NCBI RefSeq assembly: GCF_036959255.1
Contig: NZ_JAWMTI010000003.1
Location: forward strand, 682,001-746,000
Direction: 5' to 3'
DNA: 64,000 nucleotides
Origin: Olivibacter sp036959255
GTDB taxonomy: Bacteria > Bacteroidota > Bacteroidia > Sphingobacteriales > Sphingobacteriaceae
Shown here: piece after piece, positions 54,339-63,414 of the stretch
Numbering within the stretch: the stretch's first letter is position 1
Layout: every line of letters starts with the position of its first letter
Translations under genes and position numbers: made by a program
Notes under the pieces: model-generated
Told to the model about the DNA's origin: nothing
Database searches by the model: none
Seen by the model: the letters and a program-made list of their open reading frames with translations, nothing else

Positions 54339-55529
54339 CTATTTCATGACAATAATCTTCCTCCCTTCTATTTTAAAATGAACACCTCCTGTTAACTCGA
54401 TTGTCTGTAGTAATTTTTCTATCTGATCGAACTTAGATACGGTACCGATAAAAGTTTCACCACTTAGGTCCCCTTGATAAGTCACATCGACATCATACCA
54501 TCGGGCAATTGTTTTCATCACTTGTTGGATGTTGTTTCCATGAAATACAAAATAACCATTCTTCCATGCCAAAGCGTCCTCCGTATCTACCGCTCGAATT
54601 GAAATAACTTTCGTCTCTTTATTAATACTTGCCTGTTGACCGGGGCTAAGAACCTGAGGAGGGCTTGTTTCTAGCGTGCTATAAGCAGCAGAAACACGCA
54701 CTTTCCCCTCAAAAAGTGTAGTCATTGTTTCATTCATATCTTCATATGCACTCACCAGAAAATTCGTACCCATTACCTGGACTACTGCATCGCCTGCCCG
54801 CACGATAAAAGGCATTTTCTGATTTTTAGCTACTTCTAAATAAGCCTCGCCTGTTAAAGTTACTTCTCTTTTTGCTCCTTCAAATCGTGTCGGGTATCGT
54901 AGTGAAGAGATGGGGCCAAGCCAAACTTGTGTTCCATCGGGCAATAGAACTTGGAAACGGCCACCTCGCGGGGTACTCAGCACATTCTGTTTGATTTCAT
55001 CAGCAGGATCTCCTTTTCCTACCTGATATACAAGCTGTCCACTTGTCGTTTTAGTGATAGTTACATCACCTTCTTTAACCACCTTGTTTCCAATATTTTC
55101 CAAATCTATTATCTTACCATTGCCCAGCAATAAAGTCGCTCGATCACGTGCAGGACGAATTACCCCATTTTCAGTATAGTTCCTTGGTTGGATCATAATT
55201 GACTTATGAGAATAATAAAGAAAAATAGCTGAACCAAATAGGATTAAAACAAGAGCAGCCACCATCCATTTCAACGGGTTCATTCGGTATCTCTCCCTTT
55301 CTTTTGGTTTGGCAACTCCTATTAGCTTATCAATCATACGGGATGATTCCTCATTGTTGAAAAAAGTTTCGGTATGCTCGAAGTTTAAGCGAGCTTGCAA
55401 AAAAACATCATCAACATCTTTTTTAAGATGCTCATTTTCAATCAATTCAAATAATTCCAAACGCTCTTCCTGCGTAATTTCCATACGCATCGCCTTATCA
55501 AATAAAAATGTGATCCTTGCTCGACTCAT
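54339..55529 (-). CDS. FecR-family anti-sigma factor
   Basis: 396 aa. The cytoplasmic N-terminal segment (1-86) should bind the sigma factor, a single membrane helix lies at about 88-107 (WMVAALVLILFGSAIFLYYS), the FecR domain at about 185-290 (STPRGGRFQVLLPDGTQVWL; YLEVAKNQKMPFIVRAG) and a C-terminal DUF4974 region at about 325-395. It senses the STN domain of the SusC receptor in the periplasm and releases or activates the ECF sigma factor. Its gene lies 141 bp downstream of the sigma gene and 107 bp upstream of susC. Confidence 0.93.
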   Translation of the reverse strand: MSRARITFLFDKAMRMEITQEERLELFELIENEHLKKDVDDVFLQARLNFEHTETFFNNEESSRMIDKLIGVAKPKERERYRMNPLKWMVAALVLILFGSAIFLYYSHKSIMIQPRNYTENGVIRPARDRATLLLGNGKIIDLENIGNKVVKEGDVTITKTTSGQLVYQVGKGDPADEIKQNVLSTPRGGRFQVLLPDGTQVWLGPISSLRYPTRFEGAKREVTLTGEAYLEVAKNQKMPFIVRAGDAVVQVMGTNFLVSAYEDMNETMTTLFEGKVRVSAAYSTLETSPPQVLSPGQQASINKETKVISIRAVDTEDALAWKNGYFVFHGNNIQQVMKTIARWYDVDVTYQGDLSGETFIGTVSKFDQIEKLLQTIELTGGVHFKIEGRKIIVMK

Positions 55530-55670
55530 ATAAGCGTTTTAACAATATTGGTCACTTGGTTATCTATAAAGACACGGAGAAGGTCAATTTATGGATGCTT
55601 TCAATTTTTTTTTTTACTGCCACTTGATTTGATATAAAATAAACCTAAGTAAGTGAGGAAATATCAAACA

Positions 55671-56252
55671 TTAAAAAGTGAAAAAAAACCATACAAAGGG
55701 TAAAACCAAGTGATAGGCTTTGACAAATTCGGCCAAGGCATGCATGGCCAGTTGCTGATACTTAGCAACGGAAGCAGTGGAAATATTTAAGGTCCGTGCT
55801 ATTTCAGGGTTTTTAAGCCCTTGTTGCCTGAGGGCAAATACCCGTTGTTGTTGGGGAGGCAACTTACTCAACGCCTTGTCAAGCACTTCATATCGATTAT
55901 TTTGATGATCGACCTCAAATAGCACTTCGTTTTCCAGATTATTTAGGTAATGTTTATACTTTTTCTGCTCTTGAGTAATCTGCCGTATTTTATTTAATGT
56001 ATAGTTTCGGGTAATGATAAATAAATAAGAGGTAAAATTGCCAATGTCAGGAAGTTTAGCTCTCTGGAGCCAGATCTTTAAAAAAATATCTTGCACAATC
56101 TCAAGCGTACTTTCCCGATCATTCAAGAGCGAGTGGATGAAAGCACCCAATTCATGATGATATATAGAGAACAAATATTTAAAAGCCTGTTCATCATTTT
56201 TTGCAATCCTTTGCAATAAAGCATGTTCGTTCTCTAGTTTTGGTAACAACAT
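55671..56252 (-). CDS. ECF RNA polymerase sigma factor of the SusCD locus
   Basis: 193 aa. Region 2 lies at about 15-85 (AFKYLFSIYHHELGAFIHSLL; ILEIVQDIFLKIWLQR, approximate) and region 4 at about 125-175 (ALSKLPPQQQRVFALRQQGLKNPEIARTL, then ISTASVAKYQQLAMHAL). This is the Bacteroides-expansion group paired with FecR proteins. A hydrophobic C-terminal tail (LVLPFVWFFFTF) is a usual feature of this group. The order sigma-fecR-susC-susD-GH88 is a complete trans-envelope signalling locus. Confidence 0.92.
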   Translation of the reverse strand: MLLPKLENEHALLQRIAKNDEQAFKYLFSIYHHELGAFIHSLLNDRESTLEIVQDIFLKIWLQRAKLPDIGNFTSYLFIITRNYTLNKIRQITQEQKKYKHYLNNLENEVLFEVDHQNNRYEVLDKALSKLPPQQQRVFALRQQGLKNPEIARTLNISTASVAKYQQLAMHALAEFVKAYHLVLPFVWFFFTF

Positions 56253-56469
56253 GAATTAGGTTTATTCTTAGCTCAATCAACTGGAGCTAAATTATAGCTT
56301 TTTTAGTCAAAAACTAAACATTTGAACGATAAAAAATCAAGAAAAAAGAAATGAATTGTTTCAAATTAAGACAAAATCTCGTAAACAAATGTTAAAAAAC
56401 CTTAATAAAATACGATTAAAATGGACATAATTTGTAAACGTATACATCACATTTATTCTGCCGCATACT

Positions 56470-57474
56470 ATGTTTAAATTACCACGTCTCATCTACGGCA
56501 CGAGTAGCTTGGGCAACCTCTATGAAGCACTGGATTTTGCAACAAAACACGAAATTGTTAAATCTTGTATCCAACAGTCTGAGGGAATCCCTGTATTTGA
56601 TTGTGCCGGAAAATACGGTGCTGGCCTAGCCTTAGAAACACTCGGGCAAAGCTTAAAACAACTTGATCTGAAAAATGAAGAGATACTGATCAGTAATAAA
56701 CTCGGATGGTATCGGGTCCCTTTGGCAGAAGGCGACGAACCTCATTTTGAGAAGGGTGTGTGGAAGGATATTCAACACGATGCCATACAAAAAATAAGCC
56801 ACCAAGGCATATTGGAATGCTTTTATCAAGGCAACGACCTACTTGGAGGTTTTATACCGCAAATGGTTTCTGTGCACGATCCAGATGAGTATCTAGCGGC
56901 TGCTGACAGTATCAAAGATGAGGAACATCGTTTTAAGAAAATATTGCAGGCTTATGAAGCACTGAATGAGCTCAAGGCAAAAGGGGAAGTTCATTCAGTA
57001 GGTATCGGGGCAAAAAACTGGCGGGTTATTCAGCGAATTAGTCCATTTATTAGGCTCGACTGGGTGATGATTGCCAATAGTTTGACGGTTCACCATCATC
57101 CAAAGGAGTTAAGGAATTTTATTTTGGATCTACACCATAAGGGTATTCATGTTATTAACTCTGCTGTATTCAATGGTGGTTTTTTAATAGGTAGTGACTA
57201 TTACAATTACTGTTACGTAGATAAAGCATCGGAAGAGGGACGAAAGTTGCATCAATGGCGAGCACTTTTTTTCGATCTCTGTAAAAAGCACAAACTTCAA
57301 CCTGCTGCTGTTTGTGTTCACTTCGGTTTGCGAATACCCGGTATTGATAGTATTGCACTAAATACCTCCAAACCGCACCATGTAGAACGTAATAGGATGC
57401 TGATAAATGAATCTATTCAGGCAAGTTTCTGGAAAGACTTAAGAGAAGCCGGATTAATAGAATATGTTCTCTAG
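56470..57474 (+). CDS. Aldo/keto reductase (aldose/L-fucose dehydrogenase type)
   Basis: 334 aa TIM-barrel NAD(P)-dependent oxidoreductase. The catalytic tetrad is present: Asp44, Tyr49 (VFDCAGKYGAG), Lys77 (LISNKLGW) and His136 (MVSVHDPDEYL). The insert GILECFYQGNDLLGG and the close match to D-threo-aldose/L-fucose dehydrogenases suggest oxidation of a sugar to its lactone. It is divergent from the polysaccharide locus across a 217-bp spacer and ends in a strong terminator. Confidence 0.85.
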   Translation: MFKLPRLIYGTSSLGNLYEALDFATKHEIVKSCIQQSEGIPVFDCAGKYGAGLALETLGQSLKQLDLKNEEILISNKLGWYRVPLAEGDEPHFEKGVWKDIQHDAIQKISHQGILECFYQGNDLLGGFIPQMVSVHDPDEYLAAADSIKDEEHRFKKILQAYEALNELKAKGEVHSVGIGAKNWRVIQRISPFIRLDWVMIANSLTVHHHPKELRNFILDLHHKGIHVINSAVFNGGFLIGSDYYNYCYVDKASEEGRKLHQWRALFFDLCKKHKLQPAAVCVHFGLRIPGIDSIALNTSKPHHVERNRMLINESIQASFWKDLREAGLIEYVL

Positions 57475-57478
57475 CAAA

Positions 57479-57515
57479 AAACGCAGGTGTTGCATACCTC
57501 AGAACACCTGCGTTT
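57479..57515. terminator. Bidirectional terminator between aldo/keto reductase and DUF4198 genes
   Basis: A perfect 13-bp G+C-rich stem (57479-57491 with 57503-57515) has an 11-nt loop. It lies 4 bp after one stop and 5 bp from the other, with an A-run on the left and TTT on the right. Confidence 0.85.
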
Positions 57516-57520
57516 ATACA

Positions 57521-58237
57521 TTATTTTACTTCAAAGGAAAAAGTTGATCCAACCCAAGCAGCATCAAAATCTTTACCATTGTGATTTCCACTTATTTTTT
57601 CAAAATTCTGCACTTCTGCAACATAACGGCCCGACCATAAAGGTTGAAAGCTTAGCGCGCCATTTTCGTCTGTCATTACTTCTTTTGACCACCCTTCGGG
57701 AGAAGCTACGGTCACTGGTTTGTTCGCAAGAGGTTTGCCATTCAAATACGCGAGCAATTTAACCGACTTATTTTTTGCAAAAATTTCGTGATTGTCAACA
57801 TACAGCTTTAAACCATTTTCATTTAAATCGGCATTTACCTTACTAGACTTGCCAATGCTTACATAAGCAGAAGAAACAAAATGGTATTTCGTTGTTCCTC
57901 CCAATTCGGCGGCCTCATGACTTACCATCAAGGTGTATACTCCTTCTGTTTCAGGAGTAAAACTGCTGCTATAATGTGATGGCCCCGCAATTGTTGTAAG
58001 TTGCGTTTTCTTCCCATCCGGAGTTACCAACCAAAGCGTAAAGTCTTTCACATCTGAATACCATTTTTCCGGAGCATCACGTTCATTAAGCGCAAATTCT
58101 CCATAAAAAATTTTAACATCATGCGCAGTCCCCAACTTTCCATTCGTGGGTGTTTCAATCCATAAAGCATGTGCCTGCACCTGCATACCGGTGAAGATGC
58201 ATAAGCATACTAATAAGGTAAATTTTAAAGTTTTCAT
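57521..58237 (-). CDS. DUF4198-family periplasmic metal-associated protein
   Basis: 238 aa. The signal peptide (MKTLKFTLLVCLCIFTGMQVQA) is cleaved before His23, so the mature protein would begin His-Ala-Leu-Trp, leaving a free N-terminal histidine able to chelate metal as in NikK/CopC-type proteins. Beta-sandwich domains follow (AHDVKIFYGEFALNERDAPE; AETYLL-like YTLMVSHEAAELGG). DUF4198 proteins accompany nickel, cobalt or copper uptake. It is in line with a TonB-dependent receptor and a thioredoxin-fold protein but has its own promoter. Confidence 0.8.
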   Translation of the reverse strand: MKTLKFTLLVCLCIFTGMQVQAHALWIETPTNGKLGTAHDVKIFYGEFALNERDAPEKWYSDVKDFTLWLVTPDGKKTQLTTIAGPSHYSSSFTPETEGVYTLMVSHEAAELGGTTKYHFVSSAYVSIGKSSKVNADLNENGLKLYVDNHEIFAKNKSVKLLAYLNGKPLANKPVTVASPEGWSKEVMTDENGALSFQPLWSGRYVAEVQNFEKISGNHNGKDFDAAWVGSTFSFEVK

Positions 58238-58294
58238 GAATTTTTATTCGTTTTTATTTTTCGATATGCCTCGGTTAATCAACGAAGGTTTCAG

Positions 58295-58325
58295 CAAATA
58301 TACATTTATTTAGATTTAGTACAAA
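58295..58325 (-). promoter_or_regulatory. Promoter of the DUF4198 gene
   Basis: On the minus strand TTTG (58325-58322) and TATATTTG (58302-58295) are 19 bp apart, an excellent Bacteroidota -33/-7 promoter. It lies 57 bp before the start codon, so this gene can be expressed apart from the upstream receptor. Confidence 0.7.
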
Positions 58326-58377
58326 TAAAACACATGAACAGATTTAAAAATAACATCCGAAATATTGTTAATAATCC

Positions 58378-58402
58378 GTTGCTATTTTTCTAAAATAGCA
58401 AC
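58378..58402. terminator. Hairpin between thioredoxin-fold and DUF4198 genes
   Basis: A perfect 11-bp stem (58378-58388 with 58392-58402) with 3-nt loop lies in the 338-bp gap. It is the best candidate for ending the receptor/thioredoxin transcript. Apart from this and the DUF4198 promoter I see nothing else in the gap. Confidence 0.55.
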
Positions 58403-58575
58403 AAGCTGTTGTTCGGTTTTTGCTACCCATATTCCCCTATTTCAATAGACGCAGACAGAACTTAACCCCAAATCCTTATCAAGGAACGATATGCATACCG
58501 GAAAATACGAAGTTTAGATAGCCTTTAATACACTAGAAAGCGCTAAAATTTCCGACCGTATACATGTGGTCAGTA

Positions 58576-59052
58576 TTACTTAGATAGAATTTCCATCATA
58601 ATACGATAGAGTTCCTTTCTTCGGAGAAAACCACCGTATCGGAATAGTAATTCATTCTTTTCGTTTAGTATACAAATGGTTGGAAAAGAAATCCTGCCCG
58701 TTTCATCAGCTCCGAGATAGCGCGCCAGTTCATGCAATCCCGTTGAGATACCATTCGGATTATAATTGAATACATTCTTATTGAATTTTATAGGTTCTTT
58801 TTGTTCAGCATCTAGTTTAAGAAAATAATACCCCTGTTCTACATCCCTTGGCAAATCAGTCCTAAGATAGGCCTCCATCGCCTGACAATATTTGCACCAG
58901 TTGGTACCGATTAATACCAAAACCAATCGCTTCTGTTTTTGTTGCAGTTCCGTTAATTGATCAAATGGCACCGTATCTAAGGGAACTACCAAAGCAGTAG
59001 CCCTTAGCACGATGCTACAAACCAGCAAACATAAAATAGTTCTTTTTCTCAT
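58576..59052 (-). CDS. Exported thioredoxin-fold protein
   Basis: 158 aa with an N-terminal signal or anchor (TILCLLVCSIVLRATAL). The thioredoxin fold has a redox-active or metal-binding Cys53-Lys-Tyr-Cys56 in GTNWCKYCQAM and a cis-Pro strand FPTICILN. It is 79 bp downstream of the TonB-dependent receptor on the same strand. It may reduce receptor or partner cysteines (the receptor plug has a C-x2-C) or handle metal during uptake; that is inference. Confidence 0.82.
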   Translation of the reverse strand: MRKRTILCLLVCSIVLRATALVVPLDTVPFDQLTELQQKQKRLVLVLIGTNWCKYCQAMEAYLRTDLPRDVEQGYYFLKLDAEQKEPIKFNKNVFNYNPNGISTGLHELARYLGADETGRISFPTICILNEKNELLFRYGGFLRRKELYRIMMEILSK

Positions 59053-59131
59053 TTGTCAAGCTATAGGATCTCAATAATAGCTCAGCGGAATCGCCTACCA
59101 CACAGCTAAACACCCACTGGAGCCATTCGGC

Positions 59132-61474
59132 TTAAATCCGCACCCGCAGCCCTAAAAAACCTCTTATACCTTGGTTAGGACCGTAAGAATATCCATCAGG
59201 GTCAAACTGTAAAGCATAAGGGTTATCTGGTGTTGGAATAATCTGGCCATTTTCGCCATAAATCACCTTTTCATTAAACGGATCAAAAGACCGTGCAATT
59301 GGTGATTTGATGCCGGATCCTTCTCCTTTATCCAAGGCAGGTACGCTTTTTGAAATGGTCCAGTTTAATAAATTTTTAACTCCTCCATATATCTCTAGAT
59401 TAGTTCCACCATGCCAGGTAAATTGAATATTTTGAATGCTCCAAACGGGAGCGTATGCTGGTCGTGGGTCTAATTCGCTCAATAAGGCTAAACGCATAGG
59501 GCCGTATACATTTCCTGTATAATCCACACCTAGATTCAGTGCTTTGATATGGTAAGACAAAGCCCAGGTCGCCGTCCAATTTTCGGTCAAGATAGGGCGA
59601 AATTTTTCCATTATACCTTCTTCGTTTCTTTCTTTATTGAAAACATTCATCCAGGTACCTCCAACAGTTAACTTTAGACCATTATACATAGCGAGATCCG
59701 CATTCAAACTTAAGCCTCGAGTTACGCCATGACCATCTAGATTTCTATAAATAATTTTCCTCGGGTCTTCATCATAATTCGGCAAGATCCGGTTGTTGAA
59801 ATAGGTATACCAAGCGGATGATTCAAAACTAAGTAGATTTCCATCGCCAAGTTGTAATTTCTTAATATAATTCAAATTCACATTAATGCTTCTTTCTGGC
59901 TTTAAATCCCCTTCAAGTTCCACATCACGGGCGCCTGTTATGGCGGCATGATCTTCCGTGAAGAGATTAACCACCCGAAAACCAGTCCCTGCATTGAGAC
60001 GCAGTATATCGTTTTCTGTGATACGCCATTTGTAAGCCATTCGAGGAGTAAAGATATTGCCATGCTCTGAATTATAATCATAGCGCATACCCAATAACAA
60101 GCTGTGCTTCGCAGCTAATTTAATTTCATCCTGGATAAAAACACCCGGCATAGTTATTTTATTAGCATCATTTATTATCTCTCCATTCGTCCCTGTTCTA
60201 GCCGTTGCCGGTGTGTTATCATTATAATAAGTATAACGTACGGCCACTCCCGCCAGCAAATCATGTGATTCTAATTGTTTGTCCCATGTTAGTTGACCAA
60301 AGGCTATCCGTTGTTTGGCCATGTACCAATCTTCTCCATAAACCGAATTTTGATCATGATCATTATAGGAAAACATAAAGAACATTTTTTCTTTTATAGG
60401 TAACTGATAGTTACCTAAAATCTCCCATCGTTTCGTATAAATGCTTTCGCCATAAATTTGATCGCTTCCCCGGAACGATTTGTTCCAATTCGTTTGGCCT
60501 CCCCACCTATCTTCATATAGGTATCTTCCTGCCAAAGAAAACAACCTATTCTCTTTTCTATTAAAATTCCATTTTTGAAATACAGATATTCTATCTTGTA
60601 AAGTCATATCAGTAAAACCATCATGGTTACGATCTATCCTGTTGGTAAAATTAAAATAATTGATCCCCGTCAATACATTTGCACTTTTCCCTATTTGCTG
60701 ATTGAAGCCAATATCAGCATTATATTCGCCCCAAGTGGTTGCGAAAACATCTGTACTCAACTTAGACGCATTTTGAGGTTTCTTTGTAATAATATTAATT
60801 AAACCGCCTACCGCTTCTGAGCCGTATAAAGAAGAAGCAGGTCCTTTTACTACTTCAACCCGCTCAATAAGAGAAGACGGAATACCCGATAAACCATAAA
60901 CAGTTGATAAACCACTCACAATCGGCATACCATCAATAAGCACCATGGTATAAGGCCCTTCTAAACCATTAATATGAATATCACCTGTATTACATACATT
61001 GCAATTTATTTGCGGACGCACACCATTCACCATTTGTAAGGCGTCAAAGATCGTTGCAGTGGGATTCTTTTTAAAAAAATGTTGATTGTAAACCTCTACC
61101 GGAACAGGTGTTTCGAGCCTATTTACTTCTTTCATTGTACCTGTAATCACGACCTCTTCCAATCCACCTTCTTCTTCCTCCATGCTAAAATCCAAATTAA
61201 TGTTCTGCTGATCCGTTACTTGAAATACTTTCATTTGACTCTTAAAACCTAAACGACTAACTGAAAGTCGATAATTTCCATTCACGAGTCCCTTTAAAAC
61301 ATATTTTCCTGAACTGTCACTTACCGTTCCACGCTGCATATCCCCTATTTTTACCGTTGCACCTTCCAAAGGAATTCCAAGATGGAAAATATGACCTTGG
61401 ACAGCAACATCGGTTTGTGCCTTGGAAATCATGCTCGCAGAGAGAAAAAATAAAAAAAGGAATAGTTGCTTCAT
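59132..61474 (-). CDS. TonB-dependent outer-membrane receptor, probable metal or cofactor uptake
   Basis: 780 aa. Signal peptide 1-19 (ends SKAQ). A carboxypeptidase-D-like domain spans about 25-98, followed by the TonB-box/plug region EEVVITGTMKEVNRLETPVPV and MPIVSGLSTVYGLSGIPSSL, and VVKGPASSLYGSEAVGGLINI, then a 22-strand barrel. The plug has an unusual C158-x2-C161 (NCNVCNTGDIHINGLEG). There is no SusD partner, so the cargo is not a polysaccharide; neighbours (thioredoxin-fold, DUF4198) point to a metal or metal complex. It has its own strong promoter. Confidence 0.88.
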   Translation of the reverse strand: MKQLFLFLFFLSASMISKAQTDVAVQGHIFHLGIPLEGATVKIGDMQRGTVSDSSGKYVLKGLVNGNYRLSVSRLGFKSQMKVFQVTDQQNINLDFSMEEEEGGLEEVVITGTMKEVNRLETPVPVEVYNQHFFKKNPTATIFDALQMVNGVRPQINCNVCNTGDIHINGLEGPYTMVLIDGMPIVSGLSTVYGLSGIPSSLIERVEVVKGPASSLYGSEAVGGLINIITKKPQNASKLSTDVFATTWGEYNADIGFNQQIGKSANVLTGINYFNFTNRIDRNHDGFTDMTLQDRISVFQKWNFNRKENRLFSLAGRYLYEDRWGGQTNWNKSFRGSDQIYGESIYTKRWEILGNYQLPIKEKMFFMFSYNDHDQNSVYGEDWYMAKQRIAFGQLTWDKQLESHDLLAGVAVRYTYYNDNTPATARTGTNGEIINDANKITMPGVFIQDEIKLAAKHSLLLGMRYDYNSEHGNIFTPRMAYKWRITENDILRLNAGTGFRVVNLFTEDHAAITGARDVELEGDLKPERSINVNLNYIKKLQLGDGNLLSFESSAWYTYFNNRILPNYDEDPRKIIYRNLDGHGVTRGLSLNADLAMYNGLKLTVGGTWMNVFNKERNEEGIMEKFRPILTENWTATWALSYHIKALNLGVDYTGNVYGPMRLALLSELDPRPAYAPVWSIQNIQFTWHGGTNLEIYGGVKNLLNWTISKSVPALDKGEGSGIKSPIARSFDPFNEKVIYGENGQIIPTPDNPYALQFDPDGYSYGPNQGIRGFLGLRVRI

Positions 61475-61500
61475 ATATCTATTATTTACTTATCAGACAA

Positions 61501-61532
61501 CAAAACTATGAAAGTTAGGTTAATCTAACAAA
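61501..61532 (-). promoter_or_regulatory. Promoter of the TonB-dependent receptor gene
   Basis: On the minus strand TTTG (61532-61529) and TAGTTTTG (61508-61501) are 20 bp apart, matching the Bacteroidota consensus, 26 bp before the ATG. A short inverted repeat (GTTAG/CTAAC, 61515-61528) lies between the two boxes and could bind a repressor. Confidence 0.68.
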
Positions 61533-61603
61533 TAAAATAAAAATATTTAAAACAAAAAGTAAGACTTACCATCAAATAAACTAAACGTTCAATGCTATAT
61601 TTT

Positions 61604-62875
61604 TTAATGCATATTATCTTGCCTGTCAACGTTTCCACCCGGTCTTACAACCATCAACGTCAAGATAGAAGACAATAGCAACGTACCTGCCATGAGAAGA
61701 TAGGAGGTACCAAAACTATGAGTAAGCCCATTTAAATAACCCACGATATAGGCTCCAACAAAAGAACCCAAAGCCCCCATACTATTAATCAAGCCAAGCG
61801 CCCCGCCCGATACGTTCTTAGGCAAAATTTCAGTAATCACCGCAAAAAACGGCCCGTAAGGCGCATACATAGCTCCTCCCGCAATAACTAATAAGGAAAA
61901 CGAAAACCAAAAGTTAGCGGTACCGATCAGAAAAGAACCATAAAAAGCCAACGCACTTATTAATAAAAAGGGCCATATAAAAAGTCTTCTGTTCATACGC
62001 TTGTCAGAAGCATAGGAAGCAACAAGCATCGCTATAATCGCCAACAGGTAAGGAACCGATGATAACCATCCCGTTGTTACAATATCCATATCCGGTGCTG
62101 CTTTAATGATAGAGGGCAACCACATCACAAAACCATATAAGCCCATGCTCCATAGGAAGTATTGAAGACATAGTAAAATAACAGTCTTCGATCTAAATGC
62201 CTCTAAATAGTTTTTTACCGGCTTTATCGCACGTTGTTCCTCCATTAAACGATGCTCGATATCCGCTTTCTCTTCAGCACTTAACCACCTGGCATTACCT
62301 GGCTTTTCATCAATCATTTTCCACCAGACGAACGCCCAAACAATTGCCGGTGCTCCTTGTAGAATAAACATCCAACGCCAGCCCAAGGCATGAATGAGAT
62401 ATCCTGAGAGAACAGACATCCAAAGAACTGTTGCCGGGTTTCCCAGTATTAAAAAGGTATTCGCTCGTGAACGTTCTTCTTTTGTGAACCATTGACTTAA
62501 TAAAATCAACATAGATGGCATCACGGCACTTTCCACTACTCCTAACATAAACCTTATTATTATGAGTAAGTTTACATTGTTAACCATCCCTGTGGCCGTT
62601 GCCAATATCCCCCACAAGATTAGCGACCAGAAAATTAATTTCTTCGCACTTTTATGGGCAGCATAATGTGCCCCTGGTATCTGAAAAAAAAAATAGCCGA
62701 GAAAAAAGAGTGATCCCAATAAAGAGGAAATACCTGGTGTAATTTTCAAATCCTCTGCCATACCGCCTGCAGCGGCAAAACCGAAGTTAGCACGATCGAG
62801 ATAAGCTAAGCTGTACGTAATAAATACAATAGGAATAATTCGATACCAACGGGAAGGGGCTAGTGTTTTGATCAT
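61604..62875 (-). CDS. MFS transporter, anion:cation symporter (ACS) family
   Basis: 423 aa with 12 predicted helices. ACS motifs: WYRIIPIVFITYSLAYLDRANFGFA at the start, LGSLFFLGYFFFQIPGAHYA, RFMLGVVESAVMPSMLILLSQWF and FAVITEILPKNVSGGALGLIN. Family members import hexuronates, galactonate, glucarate and other organic acids. It probably belongs with the NTF2-like and RraA-family genes upstream on the same strand (78-bp gap), giving a short acid-catabolism unit, possibly connected with uronate use elsewhere in the window. Confidence 0.87.
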   Translation of the reverse strand: MIKTLAPSRWYRIIPIVFITYSLAYLDRANFGFAAAGGMAEDLKITPGISSLLGSLFFLGYFFFQIPGAHYAAHKSAKKLIFWSLILWGILATATGMVNNVNLLIIIRFMLGVVESAVMPSMLILLSQWFTKEERSRANTFLILGNPATVLWMSVLSGYLIHALGWRWMFILQGAPAIVWAFVWWKMIDEKPGNARWLSAEEKADIEHRLMEEQRAIKPVKNYLEAFRSKTVILLCLQYFLWSMGLYGFVMWLPSIIKAAPDMDIVTTGWLSSVPYLLAIIAMLVASYASDKRMNRRLFIWPFLLISALAFYGSFLIGTANFWFSFSLLVIAGGAMYAPYGPFFAVITEILPKNVSGGALGLINSMGALGSFVGAYIVGYLNGLTHSFGTSYLLMAGTLLLSSILTLMVVRPGGNVDRQDNMH

Positions 62876-62953
62876 TAGATTAGTATTTATAATTTAAATA
62901 AAATAAACACGGGATTTTCACCCGATTGCGTCGATGTTTTAAAGATGGCTCCA

Positions 62954-63382
62954 TTATATCCGAACAGCCTGTCTGCTCAATAAACGCCAATGCCCATTAT
63001 GTAGATGCCAAACCTGAAGAACTTTTAAACTAACTGTTCCGGGCGACTTACCTTCATCATGGGTTCGGGCAAAAAAATGATGCCTTACAATGGCCGTATT
63101 ATCCTCTATATCGATTGTTTCTTCTGTTAATTCAATCTGTAAGAATTTAAACTTCCCATCAACCATAGACGCTATACAGTTTTCTCTATCTTCGATCAGA
63201 CCATTCGAATGACCATAGCTTAACAAAGGTGATGTCAATGCTTCAAACTTCGATTGATCGGGGTGAAGCATTGTTTGACGGAAAACCTCTACGGCCTTTT
63301 TAACGGCCATTATATTCGATTCGTTTGATTTATTTGAGCAGCTTATTAAGACCATGGCCAATATTACAATGTATCGTTGCAT
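62954..63382 (-). CDS. NTF2-like lipoprotein
   Basis: 142 aa from the ATG at 63382 (MQRYIVILAMVLISCSNK), which starts a clean lipoprotein signal with lipobox Cys15; an ATG 18 bp upstream is the alternative. The cone-shaped SnoaL/NTF2 fold is suggested by the first helix (VKKAVEVFRQTMLHPDQSKFEAL), SYGHSNGLIEDRENCIASM and the closing strands VLQVWHLHNGHWRLLSRQAVRI. In this group a related protein with a ligand-binding pocket often sits near RraA genes; no catalytic residues can be assigned. Confidence 0.75.
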   Translation of the reverse strand: MQRYIVILAMVLISCSNKSNESNIMAVKKAVEVFRQTMLHPDQSKFEALTSPLLSYGHSNGLIEDRENCIASMVDGKFKFLQIELTEETIDIEDNTAIVRHHFFARTHDEGKSPGTVSLKVLQVWHLHNGHWRLLSRQAVRI

Positions 63383-63414
63383 ACTTTCTCCTTTCGTCAA
63401 TTACCCGCGTGTTA

